From NCBI GenBank assembly GCA_026874595.1, contig CM049320.1:43348714-43412713 (forward strand): a stretch of 64,000 nucleotides of DNA. Direction: 5' to 3'. A program made the position numbers and the translations under genes. The first letter of the stretch is position 1. Every line of letters starts with the position of its first letter. The notes under the pieces are model-generated. The model was given only the letters and a program-made list of their open reading frames with translations. It had not been told where the DNA came from and did no database searches. Positions 1-13,600 of the stretch are shown piece after piece. The DNA comes from Sipunculus nudus (taxonomy: Eukaryota; Annelida; Sipuncula; Golfingiida; Sipunculidae).

Positions 1-1648
1 TATTAAGTGATCTATATTTGTGGTGGGTGTTTGTACAAGACCTCTTGATCTTGTATTAAATGATCTGAAATTGTGGTTGGTGTTTGTACAGGACCTTTTG
101 ATTTTGTATTAAGTGATCTATATTTGTGGTGAATATTTGTACAGGGCCTCTTGATCTTGTATTAAGTGATCTAAAATTGTGGTGGGTGTTTGTACAGGAC
201 CTCTTGATCTTGTATAAAGTGATCTAAATTGTGGTGGGTGTTTGTACAGGGCCCCTTGATCTTGTATTAAGTGATCTATATTTGTGGTGGGTGTTTGTAC
301 AGGGCCTCTTGATTTTTATTAAGTGATCTATATTTGTGGTTGGTGTTTGTACAGGACCTTTTGATTTTGTATTAAGTGATCTATATTTGTGGTTGGTGTT
401 TGTACAGGGCCCCTTGATCTTGTATTAAGTGATCTATATTTGTGGTTGGTGTTTGTACAGGACCTCTTGATCTTGTATTAAGTGATCTATATTTGTGGTG
501 GGTGTTTGTACAGGACCTCTTGATTTTGTATTAAGTGATCTATATTTGTGGTGAATATTTGTACAGGGCCTCTTGATCTTGTATTAAGTGATTTAAAATT
601 GTTGTTGGTGTTTGTACAGGGCCTCTTGATCTTGTATAAAGTGATCAAAATTGTGGTTGGTGTTTGTACAGGGCCCCTTGATCTTGTATTAAGTGATCTA
701 TATTTGTGGTGGGTGTTTGTACAGGACCTCTTGATTTTGTATTAAGTGATCTATATTTGTGGTTGGTGTTTGTACAGGGCCCCTTCCCTTGATTTTGTAT
801 TAAGTGATCTATATTTGTGGTGGGTGTTTGTACAGGACCTTTTGATTTTGTATTAAGTGATCTATATTTGTGGTGAATATTTGTACAGGGCCTCTTGATC
901 TTGTATTAGGTGATCTAAAATTGTGGTGGGTGTTTGTACAGGACCTCTTGATCTTGTATAAAGTGATCAAAATTGTGGTTGGTGTTTGTACAGGGCCCCT
1001 TGATCTTGTATTAAGTGATCTATATTTGTGGTGGGTGTTTGTACAGGACCTCTTGATTTTGTATTAAGTGATCTATATTTGTGGTTGGTGTTTGTACAGG
1101 GCCCCTTCCCTTGATTTTGTATTAAGTGATCTATATTTGTGGTGGGTGTTTGTACAGGACCTTTTGATTTTGTATTAAGTGATCTATATTTGTGGTGAAT
1201 ATTTGTACAGGGCCTCTTGATCTTGTATTAAGTGATCTAAAATTGTGGTGGGTGTTTGTACAGGACCTCTTGATCTTGTATAAAGTGATCTAAATTGTGG
1301 TGGGTGTTTGTACAGGGCCCCTTGATCTTGTATTAAGTGATCTATATTTGTGGTGGGTGTTTGTACAGGACCTCTTGATTTTTTATTAAGTGATCTATAT
1401 TTGTGGTTGGTGTTTGTACAGGACCTTTTGATTTTGTATTAAGTGATCTATATTTGTGGTTGGTGTTTGTACAGGACCTTTTGATTTTGTATTAAGTGAT
1501 CTATATTTGTGGTTGGTGTTTGTACAGGACCTTTTGATTTTGTATTAAGTGATCTATATTTGTGGTTGGTGTTTGTACAGGACCTTTTGATTTTGTATTA
1601 AGTGATCTATATTTGTGGTGGGTGTTTGTACAGGACCTCTTGATTTTT
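1..1648. repeat. 53-bp minisatellite, left segment (continues beyond window start)
   Basis: Tandem copies of a roughly 53-bp unit containing TTAAGTGATCTATATTTGTG and GTGTTTGTACAGG. About 31 copies here, in several variants: GGTGGGTG or GGTTGGTG; GAATATTTGTACAGGGCC; GCCCCTTCCCTTG with a short insertion. Variants recur in a higher-order pattern of about 322 bp (the GAATATTT copy at 553, 875 and 1197). Each unit carries a TTTGTACAG/G acceptor-like site. The array resumes at 4281 after an inserted element. Short ORFs here are repeat translations. Confidence 0.95.
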
Positions 1649-4280
1649 AGCTCAGCTGACTATAAGTCATCTGAGCTATAGTCGTGGTCCATTGTCCGTC
1701 CGTCTGTCCGTCCGTCCGTCCGTCCGTCCGTCCGTCCGTAGATGTGGCACGTTTTGAAACCGTTAGACCTAGGAATCCAAAATTCGGCATAATGTTAGAT
1801 GTCCCCAAGATCTCCTACCAAGCCGAAAACTGGGTCTTTGCAACTTCGTTCCTTTGAGAAATTAAGGAAAAACCTCAATTTTATATTAAAAACCTATTTT
1901 CACACTTCAGGACTGCCTAATATCAAAACCACTCATCTGTTTTTCCTCATATTTACCATAAATATTCCTCTATATAGTTCCTATGTACATGCCAGAAATT
2001 ATGTCTGTATTATTTAATTTAAAAAAGTTATGGGCCCAAACATAATGCATTTTGTAAAAAATCAGAAAAGATATTTGATCACTTAACACAAAAAATGTTA
2101 AAGCTATGGACCTTTTTTCCAGTAATATAACTTTAATTAATCAAAATTAAATTGTATACCCAAAATTAGATGAAAATCTTTTTAATTTTTTAAAATATTA
2201 ATAAAAATAAAAAATTGGTACCTTAAATTTTGCCCAACTTTGACCATGGCACGTTTTTTTCCTGTAAGTACTGTGGATTTAATATTCACAGCATGTTTTT
2301 GTTAGCATTTCAACTGTTGACACCAAAAATTTGAAACCAGTTGATCAAAAACTGTAGATTTTAATCAAGTTTTCAAGCACCATGTAACATATTGTTTACA
2401 TCAAGCTAGTATTATGCAGTTTGCAAGAGCTCAGCTCCCCAGCTTCAGCTCTAAGTTCCTTAAATTTCGGCATACAGTTAGATGTCTCCAAAATCCCCTA
2501 CCATGCCAAGAATTTGGTCACTAGGACTTAATACCTTTGCGATATTAATGAAAAACTTCATTTTTCAATTAAAAACCCATTGTTACACTTCAAGACTGCC
2601 TAATATCAAAACCACTGATCTGACTTTAATCATAAATAATATACATATTTTTCATTCTCTATGCACATGCCAGAATGATGTCAGTATTGCTTAATTGTTT
2701 TAAGTTATGGGCCCAAACATAATGCACTTTGTAAAAAATCAAGAAATATATTTACTCCCTTAACAAGGGCATTGCTGAAGCTAGAGATTTTTTTGTCAGG
2801 GATGTAACATTATTTAATCAAGATTCAATTGAATACCCAAAATTAGTTCTGAATTTTTCAAATTTTATAAGTTATTAGTATAAATATAAAATTAGTACCT
2901 TAAATTTTGCCCAACTGTGACCATGGCACGTTTGTTTCCCGTGAGCACTGTTGATATAATTTTCATATCATGCACACATAAGGATTTCAGCTTTTTAGTT
3001 TAGAAAGCTGAAAGAAATTGGCCTAAAATTGTAGCTTTTATTAATGTTTTTTATGAGACCCTGTCAGACTTTGGCTCTCTCCAGCCCCTCTTGAGTCACC
3101 TGTATGTTGACCTTGTTGACCTTTCATCAAATTATGCACGCTTGAGGCGAGGCATACAGGAATCCAGGCAGCTTATGGCCAGCCACAGTTGATCCAGGTG
3201 TCCAACCCAACTCATCTAGTAGTTTTAACCAACAACATAACAATAAACAATAAATTAATAAATTTTTATTGGTTTTTAATAACAAATTAAAGAAAAATAG
3301 AAAAGGAATTTGTTAGTTTATAATAACAGGAAATTAACTTGCAGTTACTGATGATATAAGAATCTTGTATCGATGGGTAGAATGTCACATATTCTAAATA
3401 ACACCATGCAGTCACCTATGGCATTTTTCAGTTCAATTTTAATGATAAAGAAGTAAATCATATTATTCATTACTAATCATTAGGGATCATATGAAGGAAA
3501 TTAATGATAGACAAAGAAGCAGTTGATAATATTAATCTAGATTCCTACTGTGTCTAGTGTGTACATTGATGTGAAATTAGTCCAAAATGATTTTTTTACA
3601 GTTATTTTTTAATATAAATAAAAACCATAAAACCAGGTACTTATGATCATTATTTAAATGTGTGAACTTTGTATATTCTGGATTCTCAACATCATTGTTT
3701 GGTGAAAACTGAATAAATACCAGACATGGTGCGAAAACTTTGTAATTGTATTTAAATACGAATATGATTATATACTCCATTATAAAATTTCTTGCATAAA
3801 GAATGGGAATTCAGGTAAAAATGAAAGTATATGAATACTCGTGCAAATACTTTCAAAATGTATTCATGAGTGCATTCATGAATATATTCTTTAATATTAT
3901 TTTAATAATCATATCAGTTATATTTCATTTTAAAAAATCATATGATTCTCTAATTATTTTTAATAAAAATTATATTTGGGACAATATTTGTAATTTTTTT
4001 GAATAAATAGTTAAACTCTTATATTATATGTTCTGCTTATAAGTTATATGGCCAAGTCAAAATCTGTGTGACAATAGTACTCCAATTGTTAATAGAATAA
4101 ATGAAATCAATCCTCTTCCCTGTCTCCAAAGGTACTATCAAAATCATACATAAGCTAAACAACAACAACTCATAATACAGCTTATATTTATTACCACACA
4201 AAACCAGCATGTGCCTCATTTCTAAATAATATTTTTTTATCATATATAACAGCTGAGCGTCGTGACCCATAGGTCCCTTG
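1649..4280 (+). mobile_element. 2.6-kb non-autonomous element, copy A, inserted in the 53-bp array
   Basis: Begins AGCTCAGCTGACTATAAG followed by a (GTCC)n-type run, and ends AACAGCTGAGCG...CCCATAGGTCCCTTG. It is flanked on both sides by the 53-bp repeat, so the borders are visible. Copy B (29297-31904) is almost identical by eye. The termini share a short inverted motif (GCTCAGCTG / CAGCTGAGC). The body contains two diverged direct repeats about 678 bp apart (TTAAATTTTGCCCAACT near 2225 and 2903). No transposase or reverse-transcriptase frame is seen. The target-site duplication is unclear because the flanks are T-runs (2-4 bp at most). Superfamily not assigned. Confidence 0.85.
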
Positions 4281-7200
4281 TTTATTAAGTGATCTATATT
4301 TGTGGTTGGTGTTTGTACAGGACCTTTTGGTTTTGTATTAAGTGATCTATATTTGTGGTGGGTGTTTGTACAGGACCTCTTGATTTTTTATTAAGTGATC
4401 TATATTTGTGGTTGGTGTTTGTACAGGACCTTTTGATTTTGTATTAAGTGATCTATATTTGTGGTTGGTGTTTGTACAGGGCCCCTTCCCTTGATTTTGT
4501 ATTAAGTGATCTATATTTGTGGTGGGTGTTTGTACAGGACCTTTTGATTTTGTATTAAGTGATCTATATTTGTGGTGAATATTTGTACAGGGCCTCTTGA
4601 TCTTGTATTAAGTGATCTAAAATTGTGGTGGGTGTTTGTACAGGACCTTTTGATTTTTTATTAAGTGATCTATATTTGTGGTGGGTGTTTGTACAGGACC
4701 TTTTGATTTTGTATTAAGTGATCTATATTTGTGGTGGGTGTTTGTACAGGACCTCTTGATTTTTTATTAAGTGATCTATATTTGTGGTTGGTGTTTGTAC
4801 AGGACCTTTTGATTTTGTATTAAGTGATCTATATTTGTGGTTGGTGTTTGTACAGGGCCCCTTCCCTTGATTTTGTATTAAGTGATCTATATTTGTGGTG
4901 GGTGTTTGTACAGGACCTTTTGATTTTGTATTAAGTGATCTATATTTGTGGTGAATATTTGTACAGGGCCTCTTGATCTTGTATTAAGTGATCTAAAATT
5001 GTGGTGGGTGTTTGTACAGGACCTCTTGATTTTTTATTAAGTGATCTATATTTGTGGTGGGTGTTTGTACAGGACCTTTTGATTTTTTATTAAGTGATCT
5101 ATATTTGTGGTGGGTGTTTGTACAGGACCTTTTGATTTTGTATTAAGTGATCTATATTTGTGGTGGGTGTTTGTACAGGACCTCTTGATTTTTTATTAAG
5201 TGATCTATATTTGTGGTTGGTGTTTGTACAGGACCTTTTGATTTTGTATTAAGTGATCTATATTTGTGGTGGGTGTTTGTACAGGACCTCTTGATTTTTT
5301 ATTAAGTGATCTATATTTGTGGTTGGTGTTTGTACAGGACCTTTTGATTTTGTATTAAGTGATCTATATTTGTGGTTGGTGTTTGTACAGGGCCCCTTCC
5401 CTTGATTTTGTATTAAGTGATCTATATTTGTGGTGGGTGTTTGTACAGGACCTTTTGATTTTGTATTAAGTGATCTATATTTGTGGTGAATATTTGTACA
5501 GGGCCTCTTGATCTTGTATTAAGTGATCTAAAATTGTGGTGGGTGTTTGTACAGGACCTCTTGATCTTGTATAAAGTGATCTAAATTGTGGTGGGTGTTT
5601 GTACAGGGCCCCTTGATCTTGTATTAAGTGATCTATATTTGTGGTGGGTGTTTGTACAGGACCTCTTGATTTTTTATTAAGTGATCTATATTTGTGGTTG
5701 GTGTTTGTACAGGGCCCCTTCCCTTGATTTTGTATTAAGTGATCTATATTTGTGGTGGGTGTTTGTACAGGACCTTTTGATTTTGTATTAAGTGATCTAT
5801 ATTTGTGGTGAATATTTGTACAGGGCCTCTTGATCTTGTATTAAGTGATCTAAAATTGTGGTGGGTGTTTGTACAGGACCTCTTGATCTTGTATAAAGTG
5901 ATCTAAATTGTGGTGGGTGTTTGTACAGGGCCCCTTGATCTTGTATTAAGTGATCTATATTTGTGGTGGGTGTTTGTACAGGACCTCTTGATTTTTTATT
6001 AAGTGATCTATATTTGTGGTTGGTGTTTGTACAGGACCTTTTGATTTTTTATTAAGTGATCTATATTTGTGGTTGGTGTTTGTACAGGACCTTTTGATTT
6101 TGTATTAAGTGATCTATATTTGTGGTTGGTGTTTGTACAGGGCCCCTTCCCTTGATTTTGTATTAAGTGATCTATATTTGTGGTGGGTGTTTGTACAGGA
6201 CCTTTTGATTTTGTATTAAGTGATCTATATTTGTGGTTGGTGTTTGTACAGGACCTCTTGATTTTGTATTAAGTGATCTATATTTGTGGTTGGTGTTTGT
6301 ACAGGACCTTTTGATTTTGTATTAAGTGATCTATATTTGTGGTTGGTGTTTGTACAGGGCCCCTTCCCTTGATTTTGTATTAAGTGATCTATATTTGTGG
6401 TGGGTGTTTGTACAGGACCTTTTGATTTTGTATTAAGTGATCTATATTTGTGGTGGGTGTTTGTACAGGACCTTTTGATTTTGTATTAAGTGATCTATAT
6501 TTGTGGTTGGTGTTTGTACAGGACCTTTTGATTTTGTATTAAGTGATCTATATTTGTGGTGAATATTTGTACAGGGCCTCTTGATCTTGTATTAAGTGAT
6601 CTAAAATTGTGGTGGGTGTTTGTACAGGACCTCTTGATCTTGTATAAAGTGATCTAAATTGTGGTGGGTGTTTGTACAGGACCTCTTGATCTTGTATAAA
6701 GTGATCTAAAATTGTGGTTGGTGTTTGTACAGGGCCCCTTGATCTTGTATTAAGTGATCTATATTTGTGGTGGGTGTTTGTACAGGACCTCTTGATTTTT
6801 TATTAAGTGATCTATATTTGTGGTTGGTGTTTGTACAGGACCTTTTGATTTTGTATTAAGTGATCTATATTTGTGGTGAATATTTGTACAGGGCCTCTTG
6901 ATCTTGTATTAAGTGATCTAAAATTGTGGTTGGTGTTTGTACAGGGCCTCTTGTTCTTGTATAAAGTGATCTAAATTGTGGTGGGTGTTTGTACAGGGCC
7001 CCTTGATCTTGTATTAAGTGATCTATATTTGTGGTGGGTGTTTGTACAGGACCTCTTGATTTTTTATTAAGTGATCTATATTTGTGGTTGGTGTTTGTAC
7101 AGGACCTTTTGATTTTGTATTAAGTGATCTATATTTGTGGTGAATATTTGTACAGGGTCTCTTGATCTTGTATTAAGTGATCTAAAATTGTGGTTGGTGT

Positions 7201-7472
7201 TTGTACAGGGCCTCTTGTTTTTGTATAAAGTGATCTAAATTGTGGTGGGTGTTTGTACAGGGCCCCTTGATCTTGTATTAAGTGATCTATATTTGTGGTG
7301 GGTGTTTGTACAGGACCTCTTGATTTTTTATTAAGTGATCTATATTTGTGGTGGGTGTTTGTACAGGGCCCCTTGATCTTGTATTAAGTGATCTATATTT
7401 TTGGTGGGTGTTTGTTCAGGACCTCTTGATTTTGTATTAAGTAATCTATATTTGTGGTGGGTGTTTGTTCAG
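4281..7472. repeat. 53-bp minisatellite, right segment ending at the exon 1 acceptor
   Basis: About 60 further copies of the 53-bp unit. The last unit reads TTTGTGGTGGGTGTTTGTTC and runs into the real acceptor of exon 1 at 7471-7472. The last copies (from about 7380) show more substitutions, including TTGTTCAG in place of TTGTACAG, as expected for an array edge. The intronic side of the acceptor is therefore part of the repeat unit. Confidence 0.95.
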
Positions 7473-7615
7473 GAAGGTTGGAAGCAGGAGGGCAGAGACG
7501 GGGGAGACATCGGAGCTCCACGGGACGCATCAAGGCCGGACATGATGAAGGTGTTACAGAACCTTGAGTACATCCTCATCAAGTCCAGATATGATGGTGA
7601 TCAGAAAGAGGTCAG
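7473..7615 (+). CDS. HSPG2: Exon 1 of window: C-terminal part of first L4 domain
   Basis: Acceptor TTTGTTCAG/GA, donor CAG/GTAGGT; enters in phase 0 and leaves in phase 2. The peptide starts [14 protein letters not shown] and contains [15 protein letters not shown], aligning with exon 11 of the second L4 ([13 protein letters not shown]). At 143 nt it is 24 nt longer than exon 11; the eight extra residues lie in the glycine/aspartate-rich stretch before the ATRE-equivalent. The upstream exons of this L4 are left of the window, beyond the 53-bp array whose last copy supplies this acceptor. Confidence 0.9.
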
Positions 7616-10600
7616 GTAGGTCACAGGTCAAGGTCACGAGTATTCATGTAACTTTTTAAATATTAATACAGATTATAATCCTCTGATATTTTAAAAGCCC
7701 GGCTGTAGGGAGGATATGTTAGTTCATGATATGACCCATTCAGTTACAGGCATGATGTAGAAACATTATTGGATTAATGAATAGGTTTTGCTGGTACTGC
7801 TCACATTTCATCTTGTTTGCATTCTTTATTTGTAGAATCAGTGATATCTCTATGGGAGTCGGTGTTTCACAGGACCAAGGTCAAGGCCGAGCTGTCCTGG
7901 TTGAGGAGTGTAAGAAGTGCCCAACTGGATATACAGGCCTATCGTGTGATGTGAGTGTTTGAATTTCATTAGAGTAACTGCAGCAGTAGTAAAATCTAGA
8001 AAAACAGCTTCCTAAAAATTACTTCCAAACCACAGAGCTGGCTTTTGATGGTAATATTAGTTATTATAATGTTATAATATTATAATTATAAGGTGAAAAT
8101 GGAAACAGGGCTGATCATGGGATGGAACCCATTTCCTGTGACACACAAGTCAGATGCTGTACCTGCTGCGCCAATGAAGCAAGTTTCATTAGCAAGGCCA
8201 GCAGGAACTTTTGTGTACTGGTACATGGTTACATTAATGTCTAAAGTATTTTCTCTCGTACTATGTTGTCTTGTAGCAATGTGCTCCAGGCTTCACCAGG
8301 GGACCAGGAGGCAGATACCTCAGGCGTTGTGTGCCCTGTAAATGTAACGGCCTCTCTAACGAGTGTGACCCAGAGACTGGAGAATGTAAGGTCAGTATCA
8401 GTGAGACAGAGTGTTAGACAATAGGTGTGAGGTCAGTGTTATTGAGAGGGAGTGTAAGACAGCAGGTGTGAGGTCAGTGTTGGTGAGAGGGAGTGTAAGA
8501 CAACAGGTGTGAGGTCAGTATATATCAGTGAGAGGGAGTGTAAGACAGCAGGTGTGAGGTCAGTGTTAGTTAGAGGGAGTGTAAGACAGCAGGTGTGAGG
8601 TCAGTGTTATTGAGAGGGAGTGTAAGACAGCAGGTGTGAGGTCAGTGTTGGTGAGAGGGAGTGTAAGACAGCAGGCGTGAGGTCAGTGTTAGTTAGAGGG
8701 ACTGTAAGACAGCAGGTGTAAGGTCAGTGTTAGTTAGAGGGAGTGTAAGATGGCAGGCGTGAGGTCAGTGTTAGTTAGAGGGACTGTAAGACAGCAGGCG
8801 TGAGGTCAGTGTTAGTAAGAGGGACTGTAAGACAGCAGGTGTGAGGTCAGTGTTAGTTAGAGGGACTGTAAGACAGTAGGTGTGAGGTCAGTGTTATTGA
8901 GAGGGAGTGTAAGACAGCAGGTGTGAGGTCAGTGTTGGTGAGAGGGAGTGTAAGACAACAGGTGTGAGGTCAGTATATATCAGTGAGAGGGAGTGTAAGA
9001 CAGCAGGTGTGAGGTCAGTGTTAGTTAGAGGGAGTGTAAGACAGCAGGTGTGAGGTCAGTGTTATTGAGAGGGAGTGTAAGACAGCAGGTGTGAGGTCAG
9101 TGTTGGTGAGAGGGAGTGTAAGACAGCAGGCATGAGGTCAGTGTTAGTTAGAGGGACTGTAAGACAGCAGGTGTAAGGTCAGTGTTAGTTATAGGGACTG
9201 TAAGACAGCAGGTGTAAGGTCAGTGTTAGTTAGAGGGAGTGTAAGATGGCAGGCGTGAGGTCAGTGTTAGTTAGAGGGACTGTAAGACAGCAGGCGTGAG
9301 GTCAGTGTTAGTTAGAGGGACTGTAAGACAGCAGGTGTGAGGTCAGTGTTAGTTAGAGGGACTGTAAGACAGTAGGTGTGAGGTCAGTGTTATTGAGAGG
9401 GAGTGTAAGACAGCAGGTGTGAGGTCAGTGTTGGTGAGAGGGAGTGTAAGACAACAGGTGTGAGGTCAGTATATATCAGTGAGAGGGAGTGTAAGACAGC
9501 AGGTGTGAGGTCAGTGTTAATTAGAGGGAGTGTAAGACAGCAGGTGTGAGGTCAGTGTTATTGAGAGGGAGTGTAAGACAGCAGGTATGAGGTAAGTGTT
9601 GGTGAGAGGGAGTGTAAGACAGCAGGTGTGAGGTCAGTGTTATTGAGAGGGAGTGTAAGACAGCAGGTGTAAGGTCAATGTTATTGAGAGGGAGTGTCAG
9701 ACAGCAGGTGTGAGGTCAGTGTTAGTGAGAGGGAGTGTAAGACAACAGGTGTGAGGTCAGTATATATCAGTGAGAGGGAGTGTAAGACAGCAGGTGTGAG
9801 GTCAGTGTTAGTTAGAGGGAGTGTAAGACAGCAGGTGTGAGGTCAGTGTTATTGAGAGGGAGTGTAAGACAGCAGGTGTGAGGTCAGTGTTGGTGAGAGG
9901 GAGTGTAAGACAGCAGGCGTGAGGTCAGTGTTAGTTAGAGGGACTGTAAGACAGCAGGTGTAAGGTCAGTGTTAGTTAGAGGGAGTGTAAGATGGCAGGC
10001 GTGAGGTCAGTGTTAGTTAGAGGGACTGTAAGACAGCAGGCGTGAGGTCAGTGTTAGTAAGAGGGACTGTAAGACAGCAGGTGTGAGGTCAGTGTTAGTT
10101 AGAGGGACTGTAAGACAGTAGGTGTGAGGTCAGTGTTATTGAGAGGGAGTGTAAGACAGCAGGTGTGAGGTCAGTGTTGGTGAGAGGGAGTGTAAGACAA
10201 CAGGTGTGAGGTCAGTATATATCAGTGAGAGGGAGTGTAAGACAGCAGGTGTGAGGTCAGTGTTAGTTAGAGGGAGTGTAAGACAGCAGGTGTGAGGTCA
10301 GTGTTATTGAGAGGGAGTGTAAGACAGCAGGTGTGAGGTCAGTGTTGGTGAGAGGGAGTGTAAGACAGCAGGCATGAGGTCAGTGTTAGTTAGAGGGACT
10401 GTAAGACAGCAGGTGTAAGGTCAGTGTTAGTTATAGGGACTGTAAGACAGCAGGTGTAAGGTCAGTGTTAGTTAGAGGGAGTGTAAGATGGCAGGCGTGA
10501 GGTCAGTGTTAGTTAGAGGGACTGTAAGACAGCAGGCGTGAGGTCAGTGTTAGTTAGAGGGACTGTAAGACAGCAGGTGTGAGGTCAGTGTTAGTTAGAG

Positions 10601-13600
10601 GGACTGTAAGACAGTAGGTGTGAGGTCAGTGTTATTGAGAGGGAGTGTAAGACAGCAGGTGTGAGGTCAGTGTTGGTGAGAGGGAGTGTAAGACAACAGG
10701 TGTGAGGTCAGTATATATCAGTGAGAGGGAGTGTAAGACAGCAGGTGTGAGGTCAGTGTTAATTAGAGGGAGTGTAAGACAGCAGGTGTGAGGTCAGTGT
10801 TATTGAGAGGGAGTGTAAGACAGCAGGTATGAGGTAAGTGTTGGTGAGAGGGAGTGTAAGACAGCAGGTGTGAGGTCAGTGTTATTGAGAGGGAGTGTAA
10901 GACAGCAGGTGTAAGGTCAATGTTATTGAGAGGGAGTGTCAGACAGCAGGTGTGAGGTCAGTGTTAGTGAGAGGGAGTGTAAGACAACAGGTGTGAGGTC
11001 AGTATATATCAGTGAGAGGGAGTGTAAGACAGCAGGCGTGAGGTCAGTGTTAGTTAGAGGGACTGTAAGACCACAGGTGTAAGGTCAGTGTTAGTTAGAG
11101 GGAGTGTAAGACAGCAGGCGTGAGGTCAGTGTTAGTTAGAGGGACTGTAAGACAGCAGGTGTAAGGTCAGTGTTAGTTAGAGGGACTGTAAGACAGCAGG
11201 TGTAAGGTCAGTGTTAGTTAGAGGGAGTGTAAGACAGCAGGCGTGAGGTCAGTGTTAGTTAGAGGGAGTGTAAGACAGCAGACGTGAGGTCAGTGTTAGT
11301 TAGAGGGACTGTAAGTCAGCAGGTGTGAGGTCAGTGTTAGTTAGAGGGACTGTAAGACAGCAGGTGTGAGGTCAGTGTTATTGAGAGGGAGTGTAAAACA
11401 GCAGGTGTGAGGTCAGTGTTGGTGAGAGGGAGTGTAAGACAACAGGTGTGAGGTCAGTATATATCAGTGAGAGGGAGTGTAAGACAGCAGGTGTGAGGTC
11501 AGTGTTAGTTAGAGGGAGTGTAAGACAGCAGGTGTGAGGTCAGTGTTATTGAGAGGGAGTGTAAGACAGCAGGTGTGAGGTCAGTGTTGGTGAGAGGGAG
11601 TGTAAGACAGCAGGTGTGAGGTCAGTGTTATTGAGAGGGAGTGTAAGACAGCAGGTGTGAGGTCAGTGTTAATTAGAGGGAGTGTAAGACAGCAGGTGTG
11701 AGGTCAGTGTAAATGAGAGGGACTGTAAGACAGCAGGTGTAAGGTCAGTGTTAGTTAGAGGGAGTGTAAGACAGCAGGCGTGAGGTCAGTGTTAGTTAGA
11801 GGGACTGTAAGACAGCAGGTGTAAGGTCAGTGTTAGTTAGAGGGACTGTAAGACAGCAGGTGTAAGGTCAGTGTTAGTTAGAGGGAGTGTAAGATGGCAG
11901 GCGTGAGGTCAGTGTTAGTTAGAGGGACTGTAAGACAGCAGGCGTGAGGTCAGTGTTAGTTAGAGGGACTGTAAGACAGCAGGTGTGAGGTCAGTGTTAG
12001 TTAGAGGGACTGTAAGACAGCAGGCGTAAGGTCAGTGTTAGTTAGAGGGAGTGTAAGACAGCAGGCGTGAGGTCAGTGTTAGTTAGAGGGACTGTAAGAC
12101 AGCAGGCGTGAGGTCAGTGTTAGTTAGAGGGACTGTAAGACAGCAGGTGTAAGGTCAGTGTTAGTTAGAGGGAGTGTAAGACAGCAGGCGTGAGGTCAGC
12201 TTTAGTTAAAGGGACTGTAAGACAACAGGTGTGAGGTCAGTATATATCAGTGAGAGGGAGTGTAAGACAGCAGGTGTGAGGTCAGTGTTAGTTAGAGGGA
12301 GTGTAAGACAGCAGGTGTGAGGTCAGTGTTATTGAGAGGGAGTGTAAGACAGCAGGTGTGAGGTCAGTGTTGGTGAGAGGGAGTGTAAGACAGCAGGTGT
12401 GAGGTCAGTGTTATTGAGAGGGAGTGTAAGACAGCAGGTGTGAGGTCAGTGTTAATTAGAGGGAGTGTAAGACAGCAGGTGTGAGGTCAGTGTAAATGAG
12501 AGGGACTGTAAGACAGCAGGTGTAAGGTCAGTGTTAGTTAGAGGGAGTGTAAGACAGCAGGCGTGAGGTCAGTGTTAGTTAGAGGGACTGTAAGACAGCA
12601 GGTGTAAGGTCAGTGTTAGTTAGAGGGACTGTAAGACAGCAGGTGTAAGGTCAGTGTTAGTTAGAGGGAGTGTAAGACAGCAGGCGTGAGGTCAGTGTTA
12701 GTTAGACGGACTGTAAGACAGCAGGCGTGAGGTCAGTGTTAGTTAGAGGGACTGTAAGACAGCAGGTGTGAGGTAAGTGTTAGTTAGAGGGACTGTAAGA
12801 CAGCAGGTGTGAGGTCAGTGTTATTGAGAGGGAGTGTAAGACAGCAGGTGTGAGGTCAGTGTTGGTGAGAGGGAGTGTAAGACAACAAGTGTGAGGTCAG
12901 TATATATCAGTGAGAGGGACTGTAAGACAGCAGGTGTGAGGTCAGTGCTATTGAGAGGGAGTGTAAGACAGCAGGTGTGAGGTCAGTGTTGGTGAGAGGG
13001 AGTGTAAGACAACAGGTGTGAGTCAGTATATATCAGTGAGAGGGAGTGTAAGACAGCAGGTGTGAGGTCAGTGTTAGTTAGAGGGAGTGTAAGACAGCAG
13101 GTGTGAGTTCAGTGTTATTGAGAGGGAGTGTAAGACAGCAGGTGTGAGGTCAGTGTTGGTGAGAGGGAGTGTAAGACAGCAGGTGTGAAATCAGTGTTAT
13201 TGAGAGGGAGTGTAAGACAGCAGGTGTGAGGTCAGTGTTGGTGAGAGGGAGTGCAAGACAGCAGGTGTGAGGTCAGTGTTGCTGAGAATGAGTGTAAGAC
13301 AGCAGGTGTGAGGTCAGTGTTAGTTAGAGGGAGTGTAAGACAGCAGGTGTGAGGTCAGTGTTATTGAGAGGGAGTGTAAGACAGCAGGTGTGAGGTCAGT
13401 GTTGGTGAGAGGGAGTGTAAGACAACAGGTGTAAGGTCAATGTTATTGAGAGGGAGTGTAAGACAGCAGGTGTGAGGTCAGTGTAAGTGAGAGGAACTGT
13501 AAGACAGCAGGTGTGAGGTCAGTGTTGGTGAGAGGGAGTGTAAGACAGCAAGTGTGAGGTCAGTGTTGGTGAGAGGGAGTGTAAGACAACAGGTGTGAGG

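Noticed and set aside
548-1067. 65-codon ORFs of repeated CTGPLDLVLSDL-like peptide
   Set aside because: Translation of the 53-bp minisatellite, which varies in length and is intronic.
1799-2694. Pair of 70-72-codon ORFs with similar sequences (MSPRSPTKP / MSPKSPTMP)
   Set aside because: They correspond to each other because the 2.6-kb element is internally duplicated, and recur in copy B with changes that alter their length; no sign of coding constraint.
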